From assembly GCA_910589635.1 (NCBI GenBank), contig CAJUTD010000004.1, forward strand, positions 65,390-84,523: 19,134 nucleotides of DNA, written 5' to 3'. This DNA is from an uncultured Lachnospiraceae bacterium. GTDB taxonomy: Bacteria > Bacillota > Clostridia > Lachnospirales > Lachnospiraceae. The notes under the pieces are model-generated. The model saw only the letters and a program-made list of their open reading frames with translations. It had not been told where the DNA came from and searched no databases. This document shows, piece by piece, positions 1 to 7,780 of this stretch (position 1 is its first letter; each line of letters opens with the position of its first letter). The translations under genes and the position numbers were made by a program.

Positions 1-55
1 CTATAACCTAGCTCGCATGAGGCCTCTTTACACAGCCATAGAAGTAAAATAAAAC

Positions 56-409
56 CTATTCCAGTAATCTCTCCGCCCACTCCGCTTCCTTAAAACCTGT
101 GAGCACTACATTATCACTTACAATCAGCGGCCGTTTCACTAACATTCCATCCGTTGCCAGCAGCTTAAGTTTGTCTTCATCACTCATAGCTGAAAGCTTG
201 TCTTTTAACTGCATTTCCCTGTATAAAATACCACTGGTATTAAAGAATTTTTTGAGTGGGAAGTCACTCTTTTCATACCATTCCTTTAATTCATCATAAG
301 TAGGATTGTTCTCCACAATATGGCGATCCGTATATTCTACATTATGAGCATCAAGCCATTTTTTTGCCTTCTTACAAGTAGAGCATTTCGGGTATTCTAT
401 AAATAACAT
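56..409 (-). CDS. ArsC/Spx-family thiol protein (arsenate reductase-like)
   Basis: This 117-residue protein has the compact thioredoxin-like fold of the ArsC/Spx/YffB family. The N-terminus reads MLFIEYPKCSTCKKA, a CxxC motif with cysteines at residues 9 and 12. The conserved VKRPLIV segment near residue 93 supplies the family's arginine and cis-proline region, and the family-typical VVLTGFKEAEW follows. An AGGAGG ribosome binding site sits a few bases before the ATG at 409. It lies 57 bases downstream of dgt in the same direction and could be co-transcribed with it. Family members either reduce arsenate or, like Spx, act as redox regulators. The CxxC resembles Spx and MgsR, but the length and absence of other landmarks do not decide between an enzyme and a regulator. 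No ars operon partner is nearby, so an arsenic role is not supported by context. Confidence 0.85.
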   Translation of the reverse strand: MLFIEYPKCSTCKKAKKWLDAHNVEYTDRHIVENNPTYDELKEWYEKSDFPLKKFFNTSGILYREMQLKDKLSAMSDEDKLKLLATDGMLVKRPLIVSDNVVLTGFKEAEWAERLLE

Positions 410-466
410 TACTTTACCTCCTGTATTTCCATACGATTACAAATACCATCCCCATACTTTTTCCAT

Positions 467-1936
467 TTATTCAAACCCCGACATTTTTTTGTATAATGCC
501 TTGGCATATCCATCTGTCATGCCACTTATAAAGTCAGTTGCAATCAATATTCTGCGGTATAATAGCTCCTCTTTATCCGTGAGGCAATCAAATTTTACCG
601 CCTTTCTATAGTCGTCAATATAATTTTGAGAGACAAGTGTAATTACTTTCTTATCCTGCGTTGACATCTCGCCATTATCATCAAACCGGACAAGCGCCGG
701 CACAAATTTATCCAACAAAAAGGTAAGAATCGTCTGTGCAGATACTTCCGGCTCAATGATGATTCGTGAATCAAAAACAAACTCAGCCATTGCCTTTTTT
801 AGTAACTTAGCAGTTAAGCTATGGTTATTATCATAAAACAAATCATGTTTAAATGTTCCGTTTAAAATATCATCATAATTCCTGGAAAATCGCCAACATA
901 CAACATACATTAACCATTTTCTGAGATATGTCCCCCATTGACTCATCACCTTTGTCTTATCTTCTTCCCCTTTATTAATAACATCTAATTTATCAATAAT
1001 TTCTTTCGTCCGGGCAATGTGCTTTGAAGGTTCCCCTCTCTTATCTGCCAACGACAAATATGTTCCCCTGAAATAAGCTAACAATTCTTCTACGCTAACT
1101 ACACCCGACTTAACCGCATCCTCTAAATCCGCAGTCATATATGCAATGTCATCCGCCGCCTCTACAATATATGCCAATGGGTGGCGAATTACTTTCCGTT
1201 CTGCATTAATTGTACCTACCGCGTCAGCAATCTGCATAAACGTTTTTTCTTCAGCTTGATAACAGCCTATTTTATGCCGGATAACAGCCTCCCCTGTTTC
1301 ATCACACCTTGTCGGATACTTTATCAGCGCGCTGAGAATTGAATATGGCAAATTAATCTCAGACTGGTGCCGCGCCTTAGACAAAATTCTAAAAGCCTGA
1401 GCATTGCCTTCAAAATTCTCCAAATCCTTAATATGTTTATCATTTAACATTTCCGACACGGGCTTCTCTGAACCACTTTTCTTCAGATAGACATTTCTCA
1501 GATTATCCTTAAACCAATCTCTTATAATTTCTTCCCCGACGTGGCCGAAGGGCGGATTGCCAAGGTCATGTAATAAACCTGCACACGACAAAATTGCATT
1601 CACATCGGCAACTCTTTCTGTTCTTAATCTTTCGTCATTCTCCTCATCATAATCTACCGGAAAATGTGGGTACGCTGAGGTATTTTGAAAACACATGATA
1701 CCCAACTGCTTTGCTATCGTTGATACTTCTATAGAATGCGTTAATCTGGTTCTGACAAAATCACTTTTCGCCAGTGGGAAAACCTGTGTTTTATCCTGTA
1801 ACCTTCTAAAAGCCGCGCTCGAGACGATTCTCTCATAATCTCTCTCAAACGGGCTTATGTAATAGTCGTCAAATGCTTCGGGGTCTTTTTCTTCTTCAAC
1901 CAGCCTCGTCTGCGTTAATAAATATTTCCACTCCAT
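467..1936 (-). CDS. dgt: Deoxyguanosinetriphosphate triphosphohydrolase (HD-domain dNTPase)
   Basis: This 489-residue protein is a cytoplasmic dNTP triphosphohydrolase that cleaves dGTP (and often other dNTPs) to the deoxynucleoside and tripolyphosphate. The HD metal site is visible: RLTHS with His67, the His123-Asp124 pair in AGLLHDLGNPPFGH, and the downstream Asp in EAADDIAY (about residue 262). The Dgt-specific FEGNAQAFR segment lies at about 175-183, and the N-terminal RDYERIVSSAAFRRLQDKTQVF motif is also family-typical. The length matches the long form of bacterial Dgt. The ATG at 1936 follows an AAGGAGG site about 10 bases away. The ArsC/Spx-like gene follows in the same direction. Nothing in the sequence suggests truncation. 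Confidence 0.95.
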   Translation of the reverse strand: MEWKYLLTQTRLVEEEKDPEAFDDYYISPFERDYERIVSSAAFRRLQDKTQVFPLAKSDFVRTRLTHSIEVSTIAKQLGIMCFQNTSAYPHFPVDYDEENDERLRTERVADVNAILSCAGLLHDLGNPPFGHVGEEIIRDWFKDNLRNVYLKKSGSEKPVSEMLNDKHIKDLENFEGNAQAFRILSKARHQSEINLPYSILSALIKYPTRCDETGEAVIRHKIGCYQAEEKTFMQIADAVGTINAERKVIRHPLAYIVEAADDIAYMTADLEDAVKSGVVSVEELLAYFRGTYLSLADKRGEPSKHIARTKEIIDKLDVINKGEEDKTKVMSQWGTYLRKWLMYVVCWRFSRNYDDILNGTFKHDLFYDNNHSLTAKLLKKAMAEFVFDSRIIIEPEVSAQTILTFLLDKFVPALVRFDDNGEMSTQDKKVITLVSQNYIDDYRKAVKFDCLTDKEELLYRRILIATDFISGMTDGYAKALYKKMSGFE

Positions 1937-2222
1937 TAACTATTTTCCTCCTTTGTATCGCCTCTATGCCTATGGTATCTCTTATTGTAACCTTTATTTT
2001 GTAAAAATAGCAGTAAACAAACGTCACCATATACCATATATTACCATGATTCTCAGGCCGGGGCAACTTATAAAAACTTTCCCACAGACTTTTCAGAGTT
2101 TACATGCATATTATACAAAATACCTGAACGAACTCCGAAATGAAACCAGCGAAGTAAAATCAAAAATAGCATCCGAGGATCAACCTGTCCAATTCACCAG
2201 TCTTGTTTTTCAGGTATCGGTA
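1937..2222. other. Upstream region of dgt with no recognisable gene
   Basis: Together with the next entry this forms a 495-base gap between dgt and the histidine kinase. The part nearest dgt must hold its promoter, because the kinase operon ends at 2432 on the same strand. No hexamer pair clearly better than background stands out. A plus-strand reading frame at 1953-2390 is open for 145 codons, but it has no ribosome binding site and its composition is unlike the neighbouring proteins, so it is not called. Confidence 0.4.
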
Positions 2223-2428
2223 CTACAAATAGCAAATCAAATCGTACCGTTCAGTCTTGAATCCAAATTTCTCATGCATCCCCATAATAAACGCATCGCT
2301 CAAAGCAATTCTTTTGCAAACGTAGTTTTATCTACCAAAAAACAAGCCCTTTCTAAAAGTAGCAAATCAAGACCATATCCTGCCTTATGAACATTCCAAA
2401 TTGGGAAATAAGAGTTAGAATCCGCCAT
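2223..2428 (-). pseudogene. Possible small frameshifted coding remnant after the histidine kinase
   Basis: Directly after the kinase stop codon, an ATG at 2428 opens a 42-codon frame beginning MADSNSYFPIWNVHKAG and ending at a TGA at 2300-2302. The adjacent minus frame then gives protein-like sequence (ALSDAFIMGMHEKFGFKT) up to a TAG at 2223-2225. A single-base shift near 2305-2320 would join the two into one protein of about 68 residues. This suggests a small gene broken by a frameshift. It has no good ribosome binding site and I do not recognise a family. The 11-base string TAGCAAATCAA occurs twice (2230-2240 and 2360-2370), so an old duplication is also possible. Confidence is low. Confidence 0.25.
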
Positions 2429-2431
2429 TTC

Positions 2432-3619
2432 CTATAAGCAAATCTCAAAAAAAATATTTTTCCCATATTCGCCTGAAACATGAATACTTGCTCCATGCGC
2501 TTCAACGATGGCCTTTGCGATAGCCAGCCCCAGACCATAACTATTGTCATTAACGCTGCGTGATTTGTCCGTCCGGTAAAAGCGCTCGAAAATATGCGGC
2601 AGCTCCTCCGGCTGAATCCCCTCACCGCTGTTTTCTATCCGAATCACTTTCCCGGACTCCTTTCTTTCCAGCCTGAAAGAAATAACTCCCAGCTTAGGCG
2701 TATATTTCAAAGCATTATCCAGAAGGATAGCAATTACCTGTTTAATATCATTTTCATTCCCAAAGTAAGAGACAGCGTCCTCAATTTCATACCGGAATGT
2801 TATTCTCTTCTCATATATACTGCTTTCCATCGACAGTGCAATTTCTTCACAGCACTGGGATAAAGAGAACTCTTTCATCTCAACTTTACTTCTAGTCTCT
2901 TCCAGATAGGAAAGCTTCAAAAGCTTTTGAATCAATGCATCCATTCTTTTCGTTGCAGAAAGAATGTTCTTCAGATTCCTGTTATCTTGAAACTCCGTCT
3001 GCATCGCCTGTGCATTTATGCTGATGGCAGCAAGCGGCGTTTTCAATTCATGGCTTGCATCAGATATGAATTGTTTTTCACGTTCTAAGGCTTCCTTCGC
3101 CGGAAGCGTAACAAACCTGCTTAAAAAAATACTGATCAGCAATAGTCCCAAAAAGCCCGCGGCAATTAAGAGAAACACTCCTATATTACGGTAAATTCCG
3201 CTCAGCCCTTCGGAAGTATCCGTTATGATAAGCAGATACCCTTCCGGCGTTTCCGAAATACAGTATATGTAGGATTTCCATGTGTATTTTTCCGATGGAA
3301 GATGGAAAATAGCTGAAATATCGCTTTTAGAAGGCGCTTCCTGCGTTGTTTTATAGGAAGACTGGACATTAAGGATATTTAATCCCTCATCCAACCAAAT
3401 CGCAAAAATAGGACTATCATACTCATTGAGCATCTCATCATCCGACTCATCAAATTCAAAAAAAGAATCACTTTTAGAGTACCATTTCAGATTATTCAAA
3501 ATCTCCTGTTCATCCCAGAATTTTGTTGTAAAATGATATACAAGCAGCAAAACCCCGAAAGTAACCGTCATAAAAGCCATTGTGGTAAAAACAAATTTCT
3601 TCCGCAGCTTTTTTATCAT
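2432..3619 (-). CDS. Sensor histidine kinase of two-component system
   Basis: This 395-residue membrane sensor autophosphorylates on histidine and passes the phosphate to the regulator encoded just upstream. Transmembrane segment 1 is about 10-30, an extracellular sensing region of roughly 115 residues follows, and transmembrane segment 2 is about 146-170. The dimerisation/phosphoacceptor motif FISDASHELKTPLAA has His190. The ATPase domain shows the N box (LLDNALKYTP), the F box (ERFYRTDKSRS) and the G box (NSYGLGLAIAKAI). Only about 15 residues link TM2 to the phosphoacceptor helix, so a canonical HAMP domain appears absent. It starts with the ATGA overlap at 3616-3619, which indicates translational coupling to the response regulator. 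The ligand cannot be read from the sequence. Confidence 0.93.
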   Translation of the reverse strand: MIKKLRKKFVFTTMAFMTVTFGVLLLVYHFTTKFWDEQEILNNLKWYSKSDSFFEFDESDDEMLNEYDSPIFAIWLDEGLNILNVQSSYKTTQEAPSKSDISAIFHLPSEKYTWKSYIYCISETPEGYLLIITDTSEGLSGIYRNIGVFLLIAAGFLGLLLISIFLSRFVTLPAKEALEREKQFISDASHELKTPLAAISINAQAMQTEFQDNRNLKNILSATKRMDALIQKLLKLSYLEETRSKVEMKEFSLSQCCEEIALSMESSIYEKRITFRYEIEDAVSYFGNENDIKQVIAILLDNALKYTPKLGVISFRLERKESGKVIRIENSGEGIQPEELPHIFERFYRTDKSRSVNDNSYGLGLAIAKAIVEAHGASIHVSGEYGKNIFFEICL

Positions 3620-4293
3620 ATGCCATCAGCCTCCAGAGAATACCCGACCCCTTTTGTGGTGACAATCTGCGCCTTTGATTTCACAAATTTCAGTTTTTTA
3701 CGAAGAAAGGAAATATAAACCTCCACATTGTTGTATTCCGACTCGTCATCCGGCCCCCAAATTTTTGAAGCCAGCATATCCTTTGTCAGAATATGCCCCG
3801 CATTGTTAATCAGGTATTCCATAAGCTGGAACTCTTTATTGCCAAGTTTTACCCCGCCGTCTCCACATTCCAGCTTTTGCTGGCTCTTATCCAGTTCAAT
3901 ATCCCCCACAGATATAATATTCTGTCTGGAACCTTTGCTTGCCCTCGTCCTTGCCCGAATCCGGGCGAGAAGTTCCTCCACATCAAAAGGCTTCGTGATA
4001 TAATCATCTGCACCATAGTCCAATCCCTTTACCTTATCCTCCACCATGGATTTCGCAGTAACGAGGATGATCGGCACATCCATCCCCTCCTCACGAACAT
4101 TTTTCAGTATGTCAAGCCCATTCAGTTTAGGGAGCATGATATCCAGAATCACAAGGTCATATAAACCGCTCAGCGTATATTCCAGACCGGAAAGTCCGTC
4201 ATAGACAGTGTCCACAAGGTAGTTCTCCCTTACCAAAACACTTTCTATTCCATCCGCTATCTCTTTCTCATCTTCTACAACCAAGATTCTCAT
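3616..4293 (-). CDS. OmpR/PhoB-family response regulator
   Basis: This 225-residue DNA-binding response regulator partners with the histidine kinase it overlaps by 4 bases. The receiver domain (1-115) has the acidic pair in VVEDEKE (Glu7-Asp8), the phosphoacceptor Asp51 in ILDIMLPKLNG, Thr79 in LVTAK, and Lys101 in DDYITKPFD. The C-terminal winged helix (about 128-222) includes LGNKEFQLMEYLINNAG, the recognition-helix segment SEYNNVEVYISFLRKKL and the terminal VTTKGVGYSLE typical of OmpR members. A GAGGG site precedes the ATG. The acetyltransferase ends only 13 bases upstream, so the three genes probably share a transcript. The target genes are unknown. The downstream phospholipid operon is a neighbour, but no shared operator was identified. 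Confidence 0.95.
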   Translation of the reverse strand: MRILVVEDEKEIADGIESVLVRENYLVDTVYDGLSGLEYTLSGLYDLVILDIMLPKLNGLDILKNVREEGMDVPIILVTAKSMVEDKVKGLDYGADDYITKPFDVEELLARIRARTRASKGSRQNIISVGDIELDKSQQKLECGDGGVKLGNKEFQLMEYLINNAGHILTKDMLASKIWGPDDESEYNNVEVYISFLRKKLKFVKSKAQIVTTKGVGYSLEADGI

Positions 4294-4306
4294 TGTATGA
4301 TATCCC

Positions 4307-4810
4307 TCATTTCATCCGTTTTTCAAACCCGAAAAAATAATCACCACCAATCATGTCTTCCGGTGTAAATGGGTCTTTATGCCTTGGATTATAAAACTCT
4401 ACTGCATGGAAGCCGCACAGATTGATATAAAAATGAAGATTCCTTTTTTCAAAATACGGCGTAACCGTTTCCCAAACTACGGTATCAGGGTATAATTTTT
4501 CCAATGTCTCCCAAATAGCACAACCAATTCCCTTATTCTGGCATCCTTCTTTTACATAGAGAAATTCCAGCGAATTGTGTCCCGACTTTGCATCAATCAC
4601 TACGATGGCTCCGCCGACCATTTTACCATCATACATAGCCTGATATGCCGCTGCGCCTTTCTTGGCTATGCATTCTTCAATATCAGCTTTCGGTAATATC
4701 TCTTCATTTATTTTTCCAAATTCTTTTTCAGCGCCGCTCTGAAAAGCTATCTGCATATCAGCAAAAAAAGACCTTTTATCTTCTTCTTTTAATGGCAATA
4801 ATAAAAACAT
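4307..4810 (-). CDS. GNAT-family N-acetyltransferase
   Basis: This 167-residue enzyme should transfer acetyl from acetyl-CoA to an amine. Motif A, which binds the CoA pyrophosphate, is LEFLYVKEGCQNKGIGCAIW with Gln91-Gly94-Gly96. The beta-4 strand before it (GGAIVVID) and the C-terminal aromatic segment YFEKRNLHFYINLCGFHAVEFY are typical of small-molecule GNAT enzymes. I chose the ATG at 4810 because a GGAGG site lies 8 bases upstream. The frame is open further to 4939, but that extension (43 residues) lacks a ribosome binding site and does not look like the family. It is the first gene of an apparent operon with the response regulator and kinase, which is an unusual companion. The substrate cannot be predicted. 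Confidence 0.85.
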   Translation of the reverse strand: MFLLLPLKEEDKRSFFADMQIAFQSGAEKEFGKINEEILPKADIEECIAKKGAAAYQAMYDGKMVGGAIVVIDAKSGHNSLEFLYVKEGCQNKGIGCAIWETLEKLYPDTVVWETVTPYFEKRNLHFYINLCGFHAVEFYNPRHKDPFTPEDMIGGDYFFGFEKRMK

Positions 4811-4934
4811 GTCTATTCTCCTCCATTTTTCCCGCTGATGCCAGGGGAGCAAATTCTGCGTCGTACCCTTGCTCATCCTCCCTGCTTTCCATATATCCGA
4901 CATAGGATAAATTGCAATCCCATGTATCAATCTT

Positions 4935-4964
4935 ATCATACCATCTTTCTCGTATAAAAATCAA
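4935..4964 (-). promoter_or_regulatory. Candidate promoter for GNAT-RR-HK operon
   Basis: On the minus strand TTGATT (4959-4964) and TATGAT (4935-4940) are separated by 18 bases, upstream of the acetyltransferase start at 4810. This would give a leader of roughly 120 bases. A TTGACA lies further upstream near 4990 but has no good -10 at the right distance. The assignment rests on hexamer match and spacing alone. Confidence 0.35.
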
Positions 4965-5025
4965 TGATGTCCGGTACTTCCTATCATATTGTCAAAACCT
5001 ATATCACTCCTTGATTTCCAAATAA

Positions 5026-5835
5026 CTAAATCTTAAAATATCCTATCACATCCCCCATTTTCACCTGACATTCTCCAGAACTTTCCATGCTTTCTTTCTT
5101 ATTCTCCTCCAAAATAAGCTTTTCTCTTACCTCCTTTTGAAACAGCAAAATAATTGTTGAACCACATATTTCAAAATGCCCCATTTCCTCACCACGCCTG
5201 ACCCATGTATCCGCCCTCTCATGTACAATTCCGCCGGCAAGTACAGCCCCCACTTCTATCTGTGCTACAATCCCAAAATTCTTTGTATCCATAACGCTCC
5301 ACATCCTTTTGTTAAGCCGGAACACGGGTTCCCTTTCCAATGCAATTGGTTGGACGCTGTGGAGCGTTCCAGGTATCAGATGTCCCTTTCCGTGGTAACA
5401 GTCATCAATATAGCAAAAATGGTGGTAATCGTCAGGCGACAACCGGAAGATCATACACAATCCGTTCTCAAAACACTTGCTAATATTACAATCCGGCATA
5501 AGGTCATGCAGGGAATACCATGAATCCTTCACAAAAAATTTCTTATTTTCTTCTATTGATACGAAACTTAAAGAGGCATCACATGGGCTTATCAGTATAT
5601 TTGGACTTACAGGCAAACAGATTCCATCTTGCTTTCGGGCAAAAAAATCTGCAAAACTCCTATACTCCTGACCTCTGTACGGGCTCATATCAATATGGTG
5701 CTTTTTTATGTATAGACTTATCAGACATTTAGAATAGGGAGAATTAAGCCAACGTGACAGCCACGCAAGCGTTCTCTTAAAAAGCAGGATTTTCAAAAGG
5801 AATCTCCCTGGTATCGTATTATACAAAAACTTCAC
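5026..5835 (-). CDS. psd: Phosphatidylserine decarboxylase proenzyme
   Basis: This 269-residue membrane-associated enzyme decarboxylates phosphatidylserine to phosphatidylethanolamine. The proenzyme self-cleaves at a Gly-Ser bond to form a pyruvoyl group. The cleavage motif is C-G-S-T (Gly225-Ser226) within FEICGSTIILLF. The triad partners are visible as Asp86 in ISPCDAS and His138 in LSPDDYHHF. Other family blocks are SFADFFARKQ (60-69), PGTLHSVQPIAL, and VGAVLAGGIVHE. The residue before GST is Cys rather than the more usual Leu or Gly. The start is a GTG at 5835 behind an AGGGGGG-type site. It begins 9 bases after pssA, the gene for the preceding step of the pathway. Confidence 0.93.
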   Translation of the reverse strand: MKFLYNTIPGRFLLKILLFKRTLAWLSRWLNSPYSKCLISLYIKKHHIDMSPYRGQEYRSFADFFARKQDGICLPVSPNILISPCDASLSFVSIEENKKFFVKDSWYSLHDLMPDCNISKCFENGLCMIFRLSPDDYHHFCYIDDCYHGKGHLIPGTLHSVQPIALEREPVFRLNKRMWSVMDTKNFGIVAQIEVGAVLAGGIVHERADTWVRRGEEMGHFEICGSTIILLFQKEVREKLILEENKKESMESSGECQVKMGDVIGYFKI

Positions 5836-5844
5836 AGCGCCCCC

Positions 5845-6480
5845 CTATACATCTCCCAATCCAGCGACCAAAAAAGCAAATTCAAGAATACCACATATTC
5901 CAAGCACTATTTTTCCGGTTATTTCCGGCTTCTTTATTCTAAAAGGCAGCAGAAACAAGACTGCTGTTCCAGCAAGTGCAGCTGTTCCCACGAGTCCGCG
6001 TTTCTTCCCTGCGATATCGCATATCATAAACAACAACGGCAGGATAAGCGCAATCGTTGTTACTGGAAGTCCATAATAATATTTTCTTGCAGCATCCGAT
6101 ACCTGCTGCCGATTCTGTTCATCAACATTAAAATATGCCAGGCGGATTAAGGCGCCAAGGACATAAAACGCAGAAACAGCATAAGAAAATTCGCTGCCTT
6201 CGTTTGCACAACATAGGATCACGGCAGGCAGTACACCGAAGCAGAGCAGATCGCTCAGGGAATCGATCTGAATACCAAAGCACTTTTCATCCGCATTTCG
6301 TTTTTTTGTGGATGCTACTGCTCCGTCAAACATATCGCATATACCTGCCATCATAAGACAAACAAGCCCCATCCATATATCTCCATCTATTGTAACAGTG
6401 ATGCCAAGAAATCCTGCCATCACCCCAATGTATGTCAAAATCACCGTATAATTATAAAATCCCAACAGCTTGCTATGCAT
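5845..6480 (-). CDS. pssA: CDP-diacylglycerol-serine O-phosphatidyltransferase
   Basis: This 211-residue polytopic membrane enzyme makes phosphatidylserine from CDP-diacylglycerol and serine. The CDP-alcohol phosphotransferase signature is readable as D49-x2-D52-G53-x2-A56-S57-x11-G69-x3-D73-x3-D77. All acidic and glycine residues are in place, and IQIDSLSDLLCFGVLPA is typical of PssA. The position after Ala56, normally arginine in this motif, is serine. Several hydrophobic helices follow to the C-terminus. I chose the ATG at 6480, which has GCGAGG 8 bases upstream. A GTG three codons earlier abuts that site. It is the middle gene of TVP38-pssA-psd. Confidence 0.9.
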   Translation of the reverse strand: MHSKLLGFYNYTVILTYIGVMAGFLGITVTIDGDIWMGLVCLMMAGICDMFDGAVASTKKRNADEKCFGIQIDSLSDLLCFGVLPAVILCCANEGSEFSYAVSAFYVLGALIRLAYFNVDEQNRQQVSDAARKYYYGLPVTTIALILPLLFMICDIAGKKRGLVGTAALAGTAVLFLLPFRIKKPEITGKIVLGICGILEFAFLVAGLGDV

Positions 6481-6498
6481 AAAATACACCTCGCCTTT

Positions 6499-7071
6499 TC
6501 ATGATCCAATCAACGAAAATCCGAAACTATATGCCAAAATACACCATGGCTTCCCTAAAAGGATGATACATATAAATTTCCGGGTGGACAGTTTCGTAAG
6601 CCCGGATAAATAGCACAAATAATCATCCGGAAACAAGGGCAGGAGTATTGCCGCAAACATAAATGCTGCATAAGATTTGCTTCTGGCTGCTCTGTCTGCC
6701 CACTTGTCATATTTACCACCCTTAAATATTTCCTTGACAATCTCAGTTCCATATTTTCTTGCCAGCAAGAAGGCAATGATGGAACCGGCGCTGATTCCGA
6801 TGTAATTACACCAAAACCCTCCCACACTGCCGAACATTACCGCACCAGCTGCACACCCTAAAAATCCTGGCAATACCGGAATAACCACCTGCGCTGCCTG
6901 AAATAAAGCCAGCATAACGGGAGCAAATATCCCATATCCCAACATATAAGCCTGGAAACTTTCCACGGAATCAAATTCCCCGCCGCTCCAGGCTTTTAGC
7001 AGCATCAGCACAAAAAATGCTAATAGAAAAACCAACAGGTAAGTACTTATTTGGATAATGCTCTTTTTCAT
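6499..7071 (-). CDS. TVP38/TMEM64 (DedA-related, SNARE-associated domain) membrane protein
   Basis: This 190-residue integral membrane protein belongs to the TVP38/TMEM64 branch of the DedA/VTT superfamily, whose members are linked to lipid scrambling or membrane homeostasis. After an N-terminal helix (about 8-28), the domain runs from about 60 to 185. Landmarks are VIPVLPGFLGCAAGAVMFG, GISAGSIIAFLLARKYG (the re-entrant glycine-rich segment), and the later FPDDYLCYLSGLTKLSTRKF. The gene leads a three-gene operon, 18 bases before pssA. A role in lipid movement or envelope homeostasis alongside phosphatidylethanolamine synthesis is plausible but inferred. A GGGGTGG-type ribosome binding site precedes the ATG. 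Confidence 0.88.
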   Translation of the reverse strand: MKKSIIQISTYLLVFLLAFFVLMLLKAWSGGEFDSVESFQAYMLGYGIFAPVMLALFQAAQVVIPVLPGFLGCAAGAVMFGSVGGFWCNYIGISAGSIIAFLLARKYGTEIVKEIFKGGKYDKWADRAARSKSYAAFMFAAILLPLFPDDYLCYLSGLTKLSTRKFICIILLGKPWCILAYSFGFSLIGS

Positions 7072-7211
7072 AGAACCACCCCGCCTCCGTCCAGTTGTTC
7101 ACTTTTCATAAAAATAGTGCGTCAGCACCCCAAACCGAAAGTAGTAACCCAAGCCATGATGTTTCCCGGAAGCAAGTTCTTCCATATATATTTTACACGA
7201 ACGTTCTGACG

Positions 7212-7271
7212 TTAATAAAAAATGCCCGCAGAACTTTCCTTTACGAAAACAATCTGTGCTGTAATTTTCAT
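7212..7271 (-). CDS. Possible 19-residue leader ORF upstream of the phospholipid operon
   Basis: An ATG at 7271, with AGGAG five bases upstream, opens a short frame reading MKITAQIVFVKESSAGIFY and then TAA. It lies between the 134-residue gene and the TVP38 gene, on the same strand. The strong ribosome binding site is the only positive evidence. The composition is not diagnostic and no attenuator hairpin is obvious after it. It could be a leader peptide, the vestige of a longer gene, or chance. Confidence 0.2.
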   Translation of the reverse strand: MKITAQIVFVKESSAGIFY

Positions 7272-7314
7272 AGCGTCTCCTATCCTTGGCTTCTCAGGGA
7301 TTGCCTTTTGGTAT

Positions 7315-7719
7315 CTAATTCCCAGAGCCTTTCATTTGTCTCTCAATGTCCTTGAGCTTTTTCTTAAGCGCTTTTTTTTTCGTCCCGTCAGTCTCCATTT
7401 TAATCTTCATCTTCAGGGAGTCTCTTTGGGTTTTCAGATGGGAATCCAAAGAAACGGAATCGTCTGTTTGCTGCTTTTTCGGATCATTATATTTAATTAC
7501 GGTTTTGCCGTCTTTATCCTTTTCCACATTGTAGATTCCGCTTATTTCCTGCTCCCTGCTGCTGGTGTATCCATCCGTGCGAATATTCACCCTTTGTTCC
7601 TCCTGTTCAGTTTTTGCTACCTGAACGTCCTGTGTACGCTCCGTCTGAGAATTCGCCTTCACCGATTTGCTTTCATTTGTCATCACCATTTTTTCTGTCA
7701 CATGATTCATTCTTTCCAT
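7315..7719 (-). CDS. Hypothetical charged protein, 134 residues
   Basis: I do not recognise a named family. The protein is hydrophilic, with no membrane segment or signal peptide. The N-terminal 45 residues are rich in Thr, Glu and Gln and probably disordered. The middle (SSREQEISGIYNVEKDKDGKTVIKY, quoted in part) looks like a short beta hairpin. The C-terminal 45 residues, from SHLKTQRDSLKMKIKMETDG onward, are a heptad-like Lys/Leu/Met helix suggesting a coiled coil. An AAAGGA site lies about 11 bases before the ATG. The opposite strand is also open here, and its hydrophobic product is best explained as the antisense of this charged sequence. The function is unknown, possibly structural or partner-binding. 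Confidence 0.6.
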   Translation of the reverse strand: MERMNHVTEKMVMTNESKSVKANSQTERTQDVQVAKTEQEEQRVNIRTDGYTSSREQEISGIYNVEKDKDGKTVIKYNDPKKQQTDDSVSLDSHLKTQRDSLKMKIKMETDGTKKKALKKKLKDIERQMKGSGN

Positions 7720-7780
7720 AAAATAAACAATCCTTTCTATTTTGATGTTATTAATATAACAGCCGATGCTTTAATAAATA

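Noticed and set aside
1..55. GAGGCCTC palindrome near the left edge as a terminator for the ArsC-like gene
   Set aside because: Only 8 bp, with no loop or T-run on the minus strand; not enough to call.
1953..2390. Plus-strand 145-codon open frame between dgt and the kinase
   Set aside because: No ribosome binding site, no family resemblance and unbalanced composition; the minus strand gives more protein-like fragments.
4811..4939. N-terminal extension of the GNAT gene to an ATG at 4939
   Set aside because: The GGAGG site is next to 4810, and the extra 43 residues do not fit the family.
4776..4964. Minus-strand 62-codon frame upstream of the GNAT gene
   Set aside because: Parts look protein-like, but there is no ribosome binding site and it overlaps the well-supported GNAT start at 4810.
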